Shown in pieces: positions 1 through 10,880 of a DNA stretch of 64,000 nucleotides. The stretch spans positions 1,503,230-1,567,229 of the forward strand of contig JALPQD010000247.1 in the NCBI GenBank assembly GCA_023101885.1, in the 5' to 3' direction. Made by a program: the position numbers and the translations under genes. The DNA comes from Typhlomys cinereus. Taxonomy: Eukaryota > Chordata > Mammalia > Rodentia > Platacanthomyidae. The number at the start of each line of letters is the position of its first letter. Position 1 is the first letter of the stretch. The notes below the pieces were generated by a model. The model was not told where the DNA came from and did no database searches. It saw only the letters and a program-made list of their open reading frames with translations.

Positions 1-215
1 TATACTCATATAGTATCCTTGAATAAAAAGCAACTTCTAGAGTAATATATACAGTATACAGCCTCAACCATTGAGTACTCAATTGTTTAAATTTTGTAAG
101 CAAACAGTATCTTCATAGATCCTGTATATATAATGAATATGTAGACATATGCAGCACAGACCAAAACTGTGGAAAGATATATAAAGTACTAAAAAGTTAA
201 AAAGAAAAAGATCAG

Positions 216-403
216 GGTTGGTGAGATGGCCCAGTGAGTAAAAGAGTTGCTCTCAAACCTGGTGACCTGAGTTCAAGTCCCAGAAACCACTGGTAAAAAG
301 TTTTCTCTGATTTCTGCCTTTCTCTAATCCTCTCCCTTTCTTCTCTACCCAATAAATAAACAACATAGAAAAGAAAAATTCAATTAAAACTTTTTTTAAA
401 ATT
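216..403 (+). mobile_element. B2-superfamily SINE with target-site duplication
   Basis: A tRNA-derived head (GGTTGGTGAGATGGCCCAGT, then a B-box-like 'gagttcaagtccc') is followed by a short body and an AATAAATAAA-type A-rich tail. A perfect 13-base direct repeat, agaaaaagatcag, flanks it at 203-215 and 404-416, which is the hallmark of LINE-mediated insertion. The body is shorter than in the other SINEs here, so the subfamily is uncertain. Confidence 0.85.
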
Positions 404-416
404 AGAAAAAGATCAG

Positions 417-1535
417 AAGCACTCTACAAAAACACTGATTTGTCAGTAATTGGAAAAGGATTCACAGATGCTAAATCTGCACTGTTTATACTTATATTTT
501 TCTGGACCGAAGCATTGCCAGGTTCTTCTTAACGGCTCCTTCTTGTCCTTCACATTAGATGAGGCCCTGGACCGTCACATGCACACGTCCTTATTTAAGG
601 AAGTTGTCAGGAGCTGGGGGAGCCCAGTGTTACAGCCCCAGATCTTCGCTGTTTACCTGCACACCCTTGCCTGGTCTCAACAGACTCGGAAGGGACTTCC
701 TCAGCCTTTGATCTTGGTTCTGCTATAATAAAGTGAGCAGAGGGGAGAGTGTCCACACCGCCGAGCCCGAGGGGTCTCTGTCCTTGCACTCATCTTCCCG
801 TGTTCTGCTTGAGCTAACCCAGCGTCCTGTAGCAGCACAGAGTCACGCAGACAAGATCCACCCCAGCAGCAGCCAGAAGAGCACATAATGTGTGAGCCAT
901 CCCAGGTGTCCTTGAAGACATTGAGGCTGGACGGTGGTTATGCGACAATGACTGAGCTATGCCGGTTAGACATCACACCATTTTAGTGTTGAATGGATCT
1001 TCACGGAACACTGTGAGCCAAGGCAGGGTGCCAATGCAGAATCAAGTTGCTTACTAAGAATGAATAGATCTCATGAAACAGGAAGTTCATAAGTAGATTC
1101 ACATGCATCCAGTATGCAATGCAGGATAAAAGTACTACTTCAAACCACTGGGGAAAGATAAGACATCCATAAATAGCATTAAGACAACATCTGGCAAGAA
1201 ATAAAAGGTTCATCTGTACATCAAAGTGTACCAAGTATTTCCAGGCCAAAAAAAAAAAAAATGGAGAAGGAGTGAGAGGGAGGAAGGAAGAAAGGAAGGA
1301 CACAGGAAGAGGGAGGAAAGGGAGAAAAGCACATTGTGAAATTGAGAAACTCTGAATGATTTTTAACTGTTAGATAAGTTAGGGTATTTAAACAAGCTCC
1401 AAAACCCCAGAACTGTAAAGGAAACATTTGCTAAGGTGCTGTGGTTAGCAATAAGAACATTCTACAGAGAAAACAGTATTTTAATCATAGTTATAAGACA
1501 GCAGCCTGCCAAAAAGACATTAGATGTCAAAATTA
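417..1535. other. Unassigned sequence, possible LTR remnant
   Basis: No gene recognised. The stretch 560-800 has an AATAAAG signal near 727-733 followed by a C/T-rich segment, which faintly resembles a degraded LTR but has no convincing ends. A 13-A run lies at about 1249-1261, followed by a GGAAG-rich purine stretch to about 1325. The open frames here are short and look like chance. Confidence 0.4.
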
Positions 1536-1537
1536 TC

Positions 1538-1602
1538 TACTGCTAGGGGCTCAGTGGGTACAATGATTACCACATTTCAAAGTTCAGGGTTATCCTCACA
1601 GG
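1538..1602 (+). mobile_element. SINE head fragment (B2-like)
   Basis: The segment reads like a degenerate SINE head (aggggctcagtgggtacaa, then 'aagttcagggtt' at the B-box position). It stops where the next SINE inserted in the opposite orientation, so it is probably an older copy truncated or interrupted by that insertion. Confidence 0.4.
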
Positions 1603-1610
1603 CACAGTAA

Positions 1611-1633
1611 TTTTTTTTTAACTTTTTTAAACA

Positions 1634-1684
<51 letters not shown>

Positions 1685-1876
1685 GTGGAGGACTAAAGGT
1701 GACTTCGGGAATCATCCTGGATTGCTTCTATCTCCTTGCTTTGCTCTGGGATTTCCCAGGCTCTGCCCACCATGGCTGAAAGTGCAGGTCACCATTGTTT
1801 CTGCTGGGATCTGAACTCAGGACCTTTTGCTTGCCAGGCAGAGTGTTAAGTCCTGAGCTATCTCTCCAGCTCCAGA
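1611..1876 (-). mobile_element. S1 SINE (older B2-superfamily form)
   Basis: Read on the minus strand it has the full S1 order: GGAGCTGGAGAGATAGCTCA head, 'cctgagttcagatccc' B-box region, a body containing 'aatccaggatgattcc', then a (CA)n tail seen on the plus strand as (GT)n at 1637-1680 and a poly-T start at 1611. The direct repeat cacagtaa at 1603-1610 and 1877-1884 marks the insertion. Confidence 0.85.
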
Positions 1877-1915
1877 CACAGTAAGTTTGAAGCCAAAACT
1901 CAAACAGGAAAGACA

Positions 1916-1976
1916 GATGATAGGTAGATAGACAGGTAAGTATGTAGGTAGATAGGTGGATGGTCGATAGATGAGA
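1916..1976. repeat. Degenerate GATA/GGTA microsatellite
   Basis: About 60 bases of GATAGGTAGATAGACAG-type tetranucleotides with many interruptions. Confidence 0.85.
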
Positions 1977-2029
1977 AATGGTTGATCTTGTGTAATGCAA
2001 GCAAGAGACTTATTTCCTACTATAATGAC

Positions 2030-3000
2030 AATTCTTTTAAGCTAAAATATGCAAACAAACCAGTGGGGAAAAAAGCAGAGCTGGGTTACCCACCAGGACC
2101 AGATGGCAAGATCTTATTACAAAAACACCTCATGCTTTGGTTGCAGGGCATGGAGAAATGAAGCTGGAATTGAGCTGGAAGATTCCTCCCTACTGTTTGC
2201 TTTCATAGTTGTAGATGGCTATGCAGGCTGTTGAGGGAAGAAAGACATCAAGGTTCTTGCTTAACAGTTGACTGTGAATTCCATAGTACCAACCTGCTTT
2301 GAGGGTGAGAATGCATGGCTGGCACTGTAAACCTACTTTAAAGCCAATAGCTGGGCAGTCACAGGGTCAAGGGGAACATACCGATGCTGTTCTGTGAAGT
2401 GGATAGATGTTAGACTGCCTTGTATTTATAATTCACATTTGCACCTATAGATTCATGCTACCTTGTCCAGGGAAGCGTCCTTTCTTCCTCCTCCCTTTCC
2501 ACTGGGCGCAATTAATGCAGAGACTCATCATTGGTCGAAGTGCTAAGAATATAGGTGACTATTGGATGCTCAGTCCTAAACAAGAACAGGGGACGTTGTG
2601 GGAGAAAGAACAGAAAGAATGTAAGAGTCAGAGGATGGGGAGGAGTGCAGTAAAACGCTGTCTTCTAGACGTGACATGGCTGTGGCACCCGTGAATTGCA
2701 GGAGCTGTGGTGACCCACACAAGCCTGTGCAATATTGAGCCCAGGACATTCCAGGATGCAAGGGGGCCTCAGAGCTATTGACAGCTAATGACTGCAGGGA
2801 AAGGGGGATCCTTTTCTTCAGAGGTGTAGCCATAGCTAAGTTGCCCATAGTCCAATATATTACAGCCCCACCCCACTCATGCTCAGGCAAGCAACCCTCA
2901 TTAAACTGAGAGAGTCCTAAAAATTAGGACATGAAAGTGGAAGGGGGACTAATTGAGAAAAAGAAAGTGCTGGAAGGAACTTTTAACAGGTAAGAAGTGG
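2030..3000 (+). mobile_element. L1 3'UTR fragment, rodent type
   Basis: The stretch follows the order I know from the rodent L1 3'UTR: 'cagagactcatcattggt' near 2518, a GGATGGGGAGGAGTGCAGTA block near 2633, 'tcttctagacgtgacatgg' near 2661, 'gagctattgacagctaatga' near 2771 and 'aagttgcccatagtccaat' near 2839. ORF2 is absent, so this is a 5'-truncated copy. I find no clear flanking duplication. The 95-residue open frame at 2407-2694 lies in this UTR and is not a gene. Confidence 0.8.
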
Positions 3001-4454
3001 AATGAAGTGTTTTTCACCTGCCAAATAGGCAAAGTAAGGAAGGACACATGGACATGCCGTTCTTAGTGAAAGCAAAAGTGAGCTCAATCTTTTTGAAGAG
3101 ACAATATTGAAGCACCACTCAAGTGTTCAGATGCCTAAGATCTTTGCTGTAGGAATTGTGTCATTTTTTTCTGTGTCTTGCTCTTCTCTGTCTTTCCTGC
3201 CTTCAGTAGTATAAACTTTTTCCAATTCATCTTGCTTTCGGAGACCAGTGTGTGCCTTAACTGAAGAGGAGAAAGTAGAGTGCTGTTGTGAAAGCCTCGA
3301 GGAATAGAGGCAGGGATAGTGATTGCGAAAGCTTCTGGGAACCTTATCGTGGATGGATGGGGAGCGCAGCACCTTTTCAGTTCTTACCATCATGGAGGAT
3401 AAGGGATGTTTCATGCCTCCTAATAATGGGACCTATAAAATATTCTTGACAAAAATTGAACTCAGTTCTATGAAGGTGTTAGTCTATGACTGCCATTAGC
3501 AAATTAACAGTTTAGAGAAACTACAAACAAGTGGAAGAATAATGCTGTGATGCCATCGGTCAAATGCAGACTGGCAGAGGCTCTCCCCCGTGAAGAACGT
3601 CACAATACCCGTCATCAGAAAGCAGATGGGCTTTGTTTGGAGGCTGATTCAAAACAGAAGAGAGGCACGGGGCAGGGATCTCGGCACTGCCCGTTTTAAC
3701 ACTGTATGACCATATTAGTGTATACAGAATGCTTTGATTTTCTTAATAGTCTTTCTTTTGGAAACTGCATATCAAAGCATTATGAAAATGAAACATACAA
3801 TCTCCCAGGTTTTCTTCAAAGACCCCAGGATTCGAGAGACTGGGGAACATAATTGGCTATAAATGAAGCTATTGGTAGGTAATGTGTTCCTGGGAGACCA
3901 GCTTGCTGTTTTCTCTAGTTGGCTTATGTCTAGCTCCATGTTTCACTTTCCTCTATTGTTAGATGTCTGGATGTTTATACCCTGCTGCAGACAGGAAGGC
4001 AGTTTTCCATGTTGGTTGTCTTCTGTTTTTCTCTATAAAGTTACTAGCCAAGAAAGTACTTTCTTTATTAAGGTTCATTGTGTCTTTTATTGATAATTTC
4101 CATGTGAATTTTAAGACAAGGAGTAATTGTTTTAATTATGTATTACATTTTTATTGCAAAATAACACCCAAATGATGGAAATATAAAAACAGATTTCCAT
4201 GAACATTGTTGATGTACTCATTTGTCTGTCTTTTGAATTCATCTCTTTTGTCAGGAGTATCAGCATTTCTTAAAGGTGTACTGTCTTCAACTTGGAAGGA
4301 GAGCACCACAAGCAAAACACAAGAAAAAGACTAAAAGAATATTAGATAACAGGAGAGTTGAAGTATTAGGCACGAGTCTGAGACCCTCCATTTACAAAAC
4401 TGATGTAAAACCATTAATGTTTTGTTTTATTTACTATAAGAATAATCAGTAAGA
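3001..4454. other. Unassigned, A/T-leaning sequence
   Basis: I recognise no gene or repeat family. Several open frames of 70-95 codons exist on both strands without recognisable domains. Composition is ordinary for mammalian intergenic or intronic DNA. Confidence 0.5.
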
Positions 4455-4850
4455 GGGTATGGAAATTGGTACTTAGCCAGAGTTACACGGGGCCATTTTT
4501 ATATGAGGGTACAATCCCTTTGAGAATTTCTCATCATCCCCTTTCTTCCCCCCTCCACTATTCCCCTTTGTTCCTCAGACAGATTCACCTCTACTTCTTG
4601 GCATTCACATTTACATGATTTGCTGTTTCTATACAGAATAGGATCCAAACATGAGAGAAAGCATGCGATTGTCTTATTTCTGACACCGACTTAATCTGAT
4701 GACTTCCAGTTACATCCATTTTGCTGCAAATGAATGTAACTTCCATATCATATATCAACCACCTTTTCTTTATACACCCCTCTGTTGTAGAACACCTAGG
4801 TTGATCAATATTTTTATCTTTAGTTTTCATTTTGCTCTTTTATTTTACAT
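4455..4850 (-). mobile_element. L1 3'-region fragment, antisense
   Basis: On the plus strand this carries landmarks of an inverted L1 3' region: 'acatgagagaaagcatgcga' near 4649, 'cttccagttacatccatttt' near 4704, 'ctgcaaatgaatgtaacttc' near 4724 and 'accaccttttctttatacac' near 4759. Both ends are degraded. Confidence 0.7.
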
Positions 4851-5180
4851 GTAGTTACATTCTTGAAGGGATGTTGACCTCAGTGACCAATCAAGCACCC
4901 TGGGCTGTCAGTCCCTTCCTCCAGGGTCCATGCAGTAGAATTTACCTAAAAACAGCAAGCTGTGTCAGGCCACTGGCCTTCAACCAAATGCATTCAGAAC
5001 CCTGAAACAAAGTCAGAAGTACTCTACTGAAGTGTGGCTACTGCAGTCATGGTCAGAAAGAAAGGGAGAATGGATTTATGTGTTTGGGATACTGGGAGCC
5101 TTGGCTTAGTAAGAAGCTCCACTAGGTATCTTTCATCTCTCACTTGAAAGCATGTAAATCGTACATTCCACCTACCCTGC

Positions 5181-5185
<5 letters not shown>
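4851..5185. other. Unassigned sequence
   Basis: Nothing recognised between the L1 fragment and the microsatellite. Confidence 0.5.
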
Positions 5186-5222
<37 letters not shown>

Positions 5223-5239
5223 GTACACACGCGTGCGTG

Positions 5240-5280
<41 letters not shown>
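5186..5280. repeat. Compound (CT)n-(CA)n microsatellite
   Basis: A CT run at 5186-5204 leads into CACA with CG interruptions (acgcacacacgtacacacgc), then an uninterrupted CA run to about 5280. The minus-strand frame here encodes only Val-Cys repeats. Confidence 0.97.
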
Positions 5281-5284
<4 letters not shown>

Positions 5285-5792
5285 TGACAGAGGGAATGGA
5301 ATAATTCCAGGTATGGGAGATAAGTCATTGCTATTGCTATTTTTGGGAAGGTAAAATAGGAAAGAAGCGGGATTAGAGACAAAGAAATTTTAACATAGGA
5401 AGTATTTTCTCAGCGTTCCCATATTTGGGGGTGATTGGCTTATCTAGAACCTAAAGAAGTATTTCCCAACAAGGTATTTCTTTCTCCATTGTTGGGATGA
5501 GTCATAGAACGAGGTTGTGAACCTTTCGTTTACAAGCCATATATTATACGCCATGCAACTTTGCTTCACATCTAATGTAACATTTCAAAGTTGGAGTGTG
5601 TGTATGGGAGATTTGCCCAACAGAGGCGCCAGTACGACGAGATGACGAGTATGCTCCACACACGTCATGAGTTTCCTCACATGGTTAGAGCAGACATTGC
5701 CAATCAAGCATGACAGTCTATCAAACTAAATGCATGCATGTCTCCAGGATTGTTTTCTCAGAACAAAATGTTTCTTTTAAGAAATATACATT
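5281..5792. other. Unassigned sequence
   Basis: No gene or family recognised. A small cluster of CpGs at 5626-5665 is unusual for the surroundings but too short to call an island. Confidence 0.5.
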
Positions 5793-5794
5793 TT

Positions 5795-5798
5795 TTAC

Positions 5799-5840
<42 letters not shown>

Positions 5841-6097
5841 CTGTTTGTCTGTGTGTCTGTATCAGCGAGCATTATGTGTGCCTGTGGAGGCCCAAGGCTG
5901 ACATTGGGAATCATCTGGATTGCTTCTCCCTCCTTTTTCCTTTGCTCAAGTGTTTCCCAGACTCTACCTTCCAGAGTCTGAAGTTCAGGCTGCTGCCATT
6001 TTCACCTGGTATTTTTGCATGGGATCTGGGATCTGAACTTAGATCGTCCTGCTTGTAAGGCAGAGTCTTAACTCCTGAACTATCTCTCTACCTCCAT
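5795..6097 (-). mobile_element. S1 SINE
   Basis: Antisense copy: (GT)n at about 5800-5838, then 'gggaatcatctggattgctt', 'ctgctgccattttcacctgg' and a degenerate head 'ctgaactatctctctacctc' at the right end. Divergence from the other copies indicates an old insertion. The overlapping Cys/Val-rich open frames are artefacts of the GT run. Confidence 0.85.
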
Positions 6098-6744
6098 ATT
6101 TCTTAACTTTTACTATATTGAGGTTACTATGGAGCTTAAAATGTACTGGTCACTCCTGATGGAGGAGAATTTATCCTAATTCAGAGCCTGCCTGGCCCTG
6201 AGTTTTCTCAGTGTCTCCGTCTCAGAGAGAATGAGTCAAGTCACCAAGTTACTGGGGACAAAATAAATGAACACAGAGATAGATGACAGACACACAGACA
6301 AACAGATAGACAGGTAGATGGTTTTTCAATGAAGGTGATGCTTCTAAAATTCTAACGTGCAGAATCTACTTCCTGTTTCTACAATCCTTGGGAAAACATT
6401 TTAGTAATTGGGAAAAGGTGATGAAATTTAAGAGCTTTTCCAACTAACTTTGTGGTTCGGTGTGAAATCTGTTTCCTTTCTCATGAAGTTTGGAAGAGAA
6501 AGCTCTTCCAATTAGAGGTCACCAAACAGATCCGTGAACCTCAGACCCTTGACTTCCTCTAGAACTCCCCAGCCTGTGTTTTTCCAGGGTGAGTGCTTGG
6601 AAGTAGGCCAGGCAATACAAGGAGTCAAAGGGGCCCCTTAGACTGGGGTATAACAAAAAAAAAAAACTATTGTATATATTAATGTATTATGGCCTTACAT
6701 CTGTTAACAAATTTTATCTTTTAAGTTGACATGACTTCACACAA
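6098..6744. other. Unassigned sequence with simple repeats
   Basis: No gene seen. A GACA/GATA-type stretch lies at about 6276-6320 and a 12-A run at about 6655-6666. The rest is unremarkable. Confidence 0.5.
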
Positions 6745-7635
6745 GTGAAATTTGTCTTCTCAAGGTGTAGCATACAGAGCTTGTTAGCATGCTCAGAGAG
6801 TGATGCAAACACTACTACTATCTCATTCCAGAATGTTTTCGCCATCCCAAAGTGATAATAAGTGACTCACATTATCAGTCACTCCCCATTATTCACTTTC
6901 CTGAGCCTCAGACAACTTCGTATCTATTTTCTTTCTATGAGGTTGATTATTCTGGATATTTTATATAAATAGAATTACATAATAGTTGTTCTTCTATGTC
7001 TAGTCTTTTTCACTTAGCATAATGCTTTCAAGGTTCACTTATGTCTTAGCATTGTCAGTGCTCTGCATGTTTGCCAGGTGAATATACTAATTGATGCCTG
7101 TACTTTGGGAACTGTTACAGTAATGCCACTATGAAGAGTCATGTACAAGTTTTGTGTGAACATAACTTCAGCCTTCTTAGGTATACACCCAGGAATGGGG
7201 TTGCTGTTAACCAACTATGTTGAATGTTTCAGGGGGATTTGCAAACCTAAAGTGACTGTTTCGGTCCACATTCATATCCCCCATGTGTAAAAGTTTGGAT
7301 TTCTCTGTATCCTTACTAATAGTTGTCATTAGCTGTTTTATTAAGATAATGGTTAGAAATGCAAGTCTCGTGGGTTTTATTTAAATTCTCTATTGACTAG
7401 TGATGTTGACAATACTTTCTCTGTCTTAATGACTATTCACTTATCTCATTTAGAGAAATATCTATTTAAATGATACTATTTATCTTTTTAATGGTTGAGC
7501 TGTAAAAGACCTTGCATAATCTTTTGCCCCGTTTGGTGGTTGTATTTTCACTTTCTTGATAGTGTCATTTGAAGCACAGATTTTTTAATTTTAATAAAAT
7601 TCGATAATTCTTTGTTTTCCTTTTAAATTATTTTA
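6745..7635 (-). mobile_element. Ancient L1 (L1M-like) 3' region, antisense
   Basis: The plus strand carries decayed but ordered landmarks of an inverted pan-eutherian L1: 'atcagtcactccccattatt' near 6875, 'cacttagcataatgctttca' near 7011, 'ttaggtatacacccaggaat' near 7178, 'gactagtgatgttgacaata' near 7395, and 'cttgatagtgtcatttgaag' near 7555. The order runs 3'UTR to ORF2 C-terminus, as expected for antisense. Every frame is broken. Confidence 0.75.
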
Positions 7636-8645
7636 GATAAATATATATTATCTCTTTGAGATTTCATACATGAATACATCCCCCTCCCCTCACACTGGCA
7701 ATCTCCTTCTTATCAATTAGTGTCTCTCACCTGTGCCTCCATACCCCTGCTTGTAGAGCCCACTGAGTTTACACTATTATATCTGATGCTAGATTCAGCT
7801 AGAACGTGGTAGATTTATCAGTAGGGTTACCACTGAGGAAGTTACTCTTCTACGGCCCCTTTGCATTGCTTTGACCCTTGATAGTCTCTAAGGGAGGTGA
7901 GGTGCCTCTTAAGATCTTGTTCCTGTCATGGTGATTTATTGATAGGCCATATCTCATGCAGGCTTGTGAAAGTAGGCTCAGCTGTGGTAAGATCATGGGT
8001 GCAACATCCCTGTCGTGTCCAAAAGATGCTGTCTGAAAGCACCTCTCTCCACCCTCAGCCTCTTAAATTTTTATTGCTACCTCTGCAATGTTCTTTGAGT
8101 CTTGGGGTGGGGGCAATTTAGATATCCTGCTTAGTGCTGCGCAGTTTGCAGTCAGTTTGTTCTTTGCATTTTGGTCAATTATGATTCTCTGTATCAAATA
8201 CATTCTTTTGCAGGAGGAAGCTTCTAGGACAAATGCTATCAGCTTCTCTAATCATGGGTACAGTTTAGATAACACCTTGATGTCATGTTTTTATAATTAA
8301 ACTTTAAGCCTCCTTTTTGACAGGTTCTGATTCTTGTTTACAGTACCAGATATGTGCTCCCTGCCAAAAAGTGGGCCTTAAATCTGATCTGAAAGCAGTT
8401 GGTTACCCCCATATGCCACTATTGCATTGGTGGTACCTCGTGCCAGGGTGGTTGTTATTGTAACTTGCAACTTTCCTATTGATTGTTTTTCTCCCTCAAA
8501 AGCTTTCATAATACCTTCTAGTACCATAAAAACTGGTCAGCAAGAAGAAAGCTTACAGATCATTTTCAGCTTGGTTTTCCCCCATGTCTTGTGATTAGCA
8601 TGTGTGGTGTCTTTTGCAATAGGGTCTCACAATCAGTTTCCTTGA
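7636..8645 (-). mobile_element. Rodent L1 3'UTR, antisense
   Basis: Plus-strand landmarks, in the order expected for an inverted rodent L1 3'UTR, are 'gagatttcatacatgaatac' (7657), 'gagcccactgagtttacact' (7757), 'gagtcttggggtgggggcaa' (8096), 'gaggaagcttctaggacaaa' (8214), 'agcagttggttacccccata' (8393) and 'gtgtggtgtcttttgcaata' (8603). The last lies next to the ORF2 stop in complete elements, so the copy ends just short of ORF2. Confidence 0.8.
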
Positions 8646-10880
8646 AATAAACCCAACCATGGAAGTAAAAGATCTGTACAATGCAAACCTCAAATCTCTG
8701 AAGAAAGAAATTAAAGAAGACATAAGAATGTGGGAAGAACTCCTCTAATGCTTATGGATTGGTAAAATTAATATTCTTCACAGATTTTTTTAAAAATCTC
8801 AAATTTCACATATAAGCACAAAAGGCCTTAGATAGCCAAAACAATTTTGAGCAATCTCAAGCTATAGTGCAAAACCATAATAATAAAAACAGCATAGACT
8901 GGCACAAAAATAGACACATCAATCAATGGATTAGAACTGAGAGCCCAGATATAAGCTTATGCACTTACAGTTGCTTGACTTTTGACATAGGTGCCAAACA
9001 TACATACCAGAGAAAAGACAGCATCTTCAAAAATGATGCCGCAGACTGGATGTTAATATTTCACCCTGCCCAAAAATCAATTCCAAATGGATCAAAGACC
9101 TCAATATTAAACAAGAAAATCTGAAACTTCTAGGAGAAAAAGTGGTGAGTACATTTGAAGTAATGGGCCAAGGTAAGGACTTTCTGATAGAAATCCATTC
9201 AACAAGTGGTACTTCATAAAAATAAAAAGCTTCTGTTCTGCAGAAGAAACTGTTAACAGAGCAAGAATGTAAGAATGCAAAAAAAATTTCATTATCTATT
9301 TGCAGCGTTTTAATAGCCAGAGTATTCAAAGAACTCAAAAAAATTAAACATCAAGAAATCAAAAAGCCCGATTAAAAAGTGAGCTTTGGGGGGCTGGAGA
9401 GGTGGCTCAGGGGTTAAGCCTCTGCCTTGCATACAGAGGGTCCTGAGTTTGAATCTTAGACCCCATGTATAGACGCCAGGCGGAAGTGGGGGCGGCCTGC
9501 GTTTCTGGTCCTGGTAGGGCGGAGCTTGCGAATCCCCGGGCAGAGTAAACAAGGAGGAGGTGGAGGCGTCCATGGTGGTTCCCGAATTCGTCCGTGGTTC
9601 TACACACACACATACATGCACACATGCGCACACCATACATGCATAATTGAATAAATAGTAATAAAAAATTATTAAAAAAGTGAGCTTTGAAACTAAAAAG
9701 ATTTTTCAAAAGAAGAAACTCAAAAGTCAAAGACATGTCTAAGAAATTTCTATAAGTTCTCTAGCCATCAGAGAAATGCAAATTAAAACTAATCTGAGAT
9801 TCTATCCTATCCCAAACAGAATGGCCGAGATCAAGAACACAAATAGCAACAAATGATGTAAGGCTGTGGGAAAATGGAACACTTATTAATTGCTTGTGGA
9901 AGTGTAGCTGAAGCAACCGCTTTGGAAATCAGTATTGATAGTCTTCTAAAGTTGAAAACTGAGCTACTATGTGACCCTGATATGCCACTTCTGGAACATA
10001 TTTCCATAGAACTTCATACTTCACTGGCACATACATCCACGTTCAGTGAAGCTCTATCACAATAGCAAAGAAATGGAATCAAGTCTAGATGTCCATCAAT
10101 GGATGAATGGAAAATGAAAATGGATAATGAATACTATTCAGCTATCAAAAATAATGAAATCCGCAGATGAATGGATGGAACAGAAAAGGTGATATCGAAT
10201 GAGTTATTCCAGACACCACAAACACCACATGTCTTCTTACATGTAGTTGCTAACATTGAATCTTCAGAATTATGTATTTAACTAGAAGTACTTTTAATAG
10301 GCAGAAAGCCTGAAAAGTTCCATTAGATGGAGTGTGGGAAATTGGTGGAAGAGGATAGGGTATGAGATGAAGATCTCTAAAGAGGGGATGTAAATACTGC
10401 AAATGGCAACACTATGAAAAGGGGAATAAAGAGGAGAGAAAGGTTTAAGAGGAAAACGGGGGGGTAGGATTCACAGAGTGAAGAAGCGGCAAGTAACACT
10501 AAGGAAGTAAGATATAAACAGATAGAAACCTACATTGGAAGTTTATCAAAAACATAATTAATAAAGAATGTGAACAGACATACCCCATAAAGCAGAACAC
10601 AGAGGGAAGAAGATAATATATATCCAATGCTACTTCGAGATGCTCCCTCCAGAAACCAGATGCAACCAAATTCCCAGTACCAGGTTTATGTTGCCTCCTA
10701 ATGAACTATTGTTCACAGAAGTCTCAAAGGCTTCTAAAACAGTACAAGTTTTTGCTTTCTCTCTCTGTTTCCATTTAACTGATGGTAATTTATGCACCTT
10801 GTCTGAAAATTTATCTATTCCAAGGCTTTCTGGTGGTATAGTTGCCTTTGAGACATTCCTGCTTCTTTAAGTAAACCTCA
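8646..10880 (+). mobile_element. L1 ORF2 C-terminal region and 3'UTR, sense
   Basis: Sense L1 sequence starts with 'gtaaaagatctgtacaatgc' (8665) and 'tgcttatggattggtaaaat' (8749), both from the late ORF2 region, and continues through 'catcaatggatgaatggaaa' (10094) and 'gaatactattcagctatcaa' (10129). It then enters a 3'UTR different from that of the neighbour at 7636-8645, with 'attccaaggctttctggtgg' near 10817. Stops and frameshifts interrupt ORF2 throughout. A young S2 SINE interrupts it at 9389-9674. The 3' limit is uncertain and may reach 11000. Confidence 0.75.
9389..9674 (+). mobile_element. S2 SINE (young form), inserted in L1
   Basis: Complete copy: GGGGCTGGAGAGGTGGCTCA head, B-box-like region, CpG-bearing body ('gaattcgtccgtggttctac' near 9584), CA-rich segment and an AATAAATAGTAATAAAA tail. 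The 15-base direct repeat aaaaagtgagctttg at 9374-9388 and 9675-9689 is perfect, and the L1 resumes directly after it. The minus-strand open frames of 108-109 codons are read-through of the SINE. Confidence 0.95.

Noticed and set aside
1637..1680. Repeated units suggesting a CRISPR array (also 5186-5280, 43775-43826, 44559-44605, 52847-52904)
   Set aside because: They are dinucleotide microsatellites with no spacers, in a mammalian genome.
3127..4175. Several 70-95 codon frames on both strands
   Set aside because: Length is within chance expectation and no similarity is recognised.
9389..9460. tRNA-like A and B boxes in SINE heads as tRNA genes
   Set aside because: They are followed by SINE bodies and A-rich tails, occur in many copies, and lack a cloverleaf with acceptor stem.
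9310..9736. Minus-strand frames of 108-109 codons containing RTTDEFGNHHG-type sequence
   Set aside because: The same peptide pattern appears wherever an S2 SINE lies (24055-24303, 27192-27473, 35823-36147, 38214-38458), so it is antisense SINE and not a protein family.
7636..10880. A single twin-primed L1 insertion
   Set aside because: The inverted part is 3'UTR of a different type from the sense part, which does not fit simple twin priming of one element.
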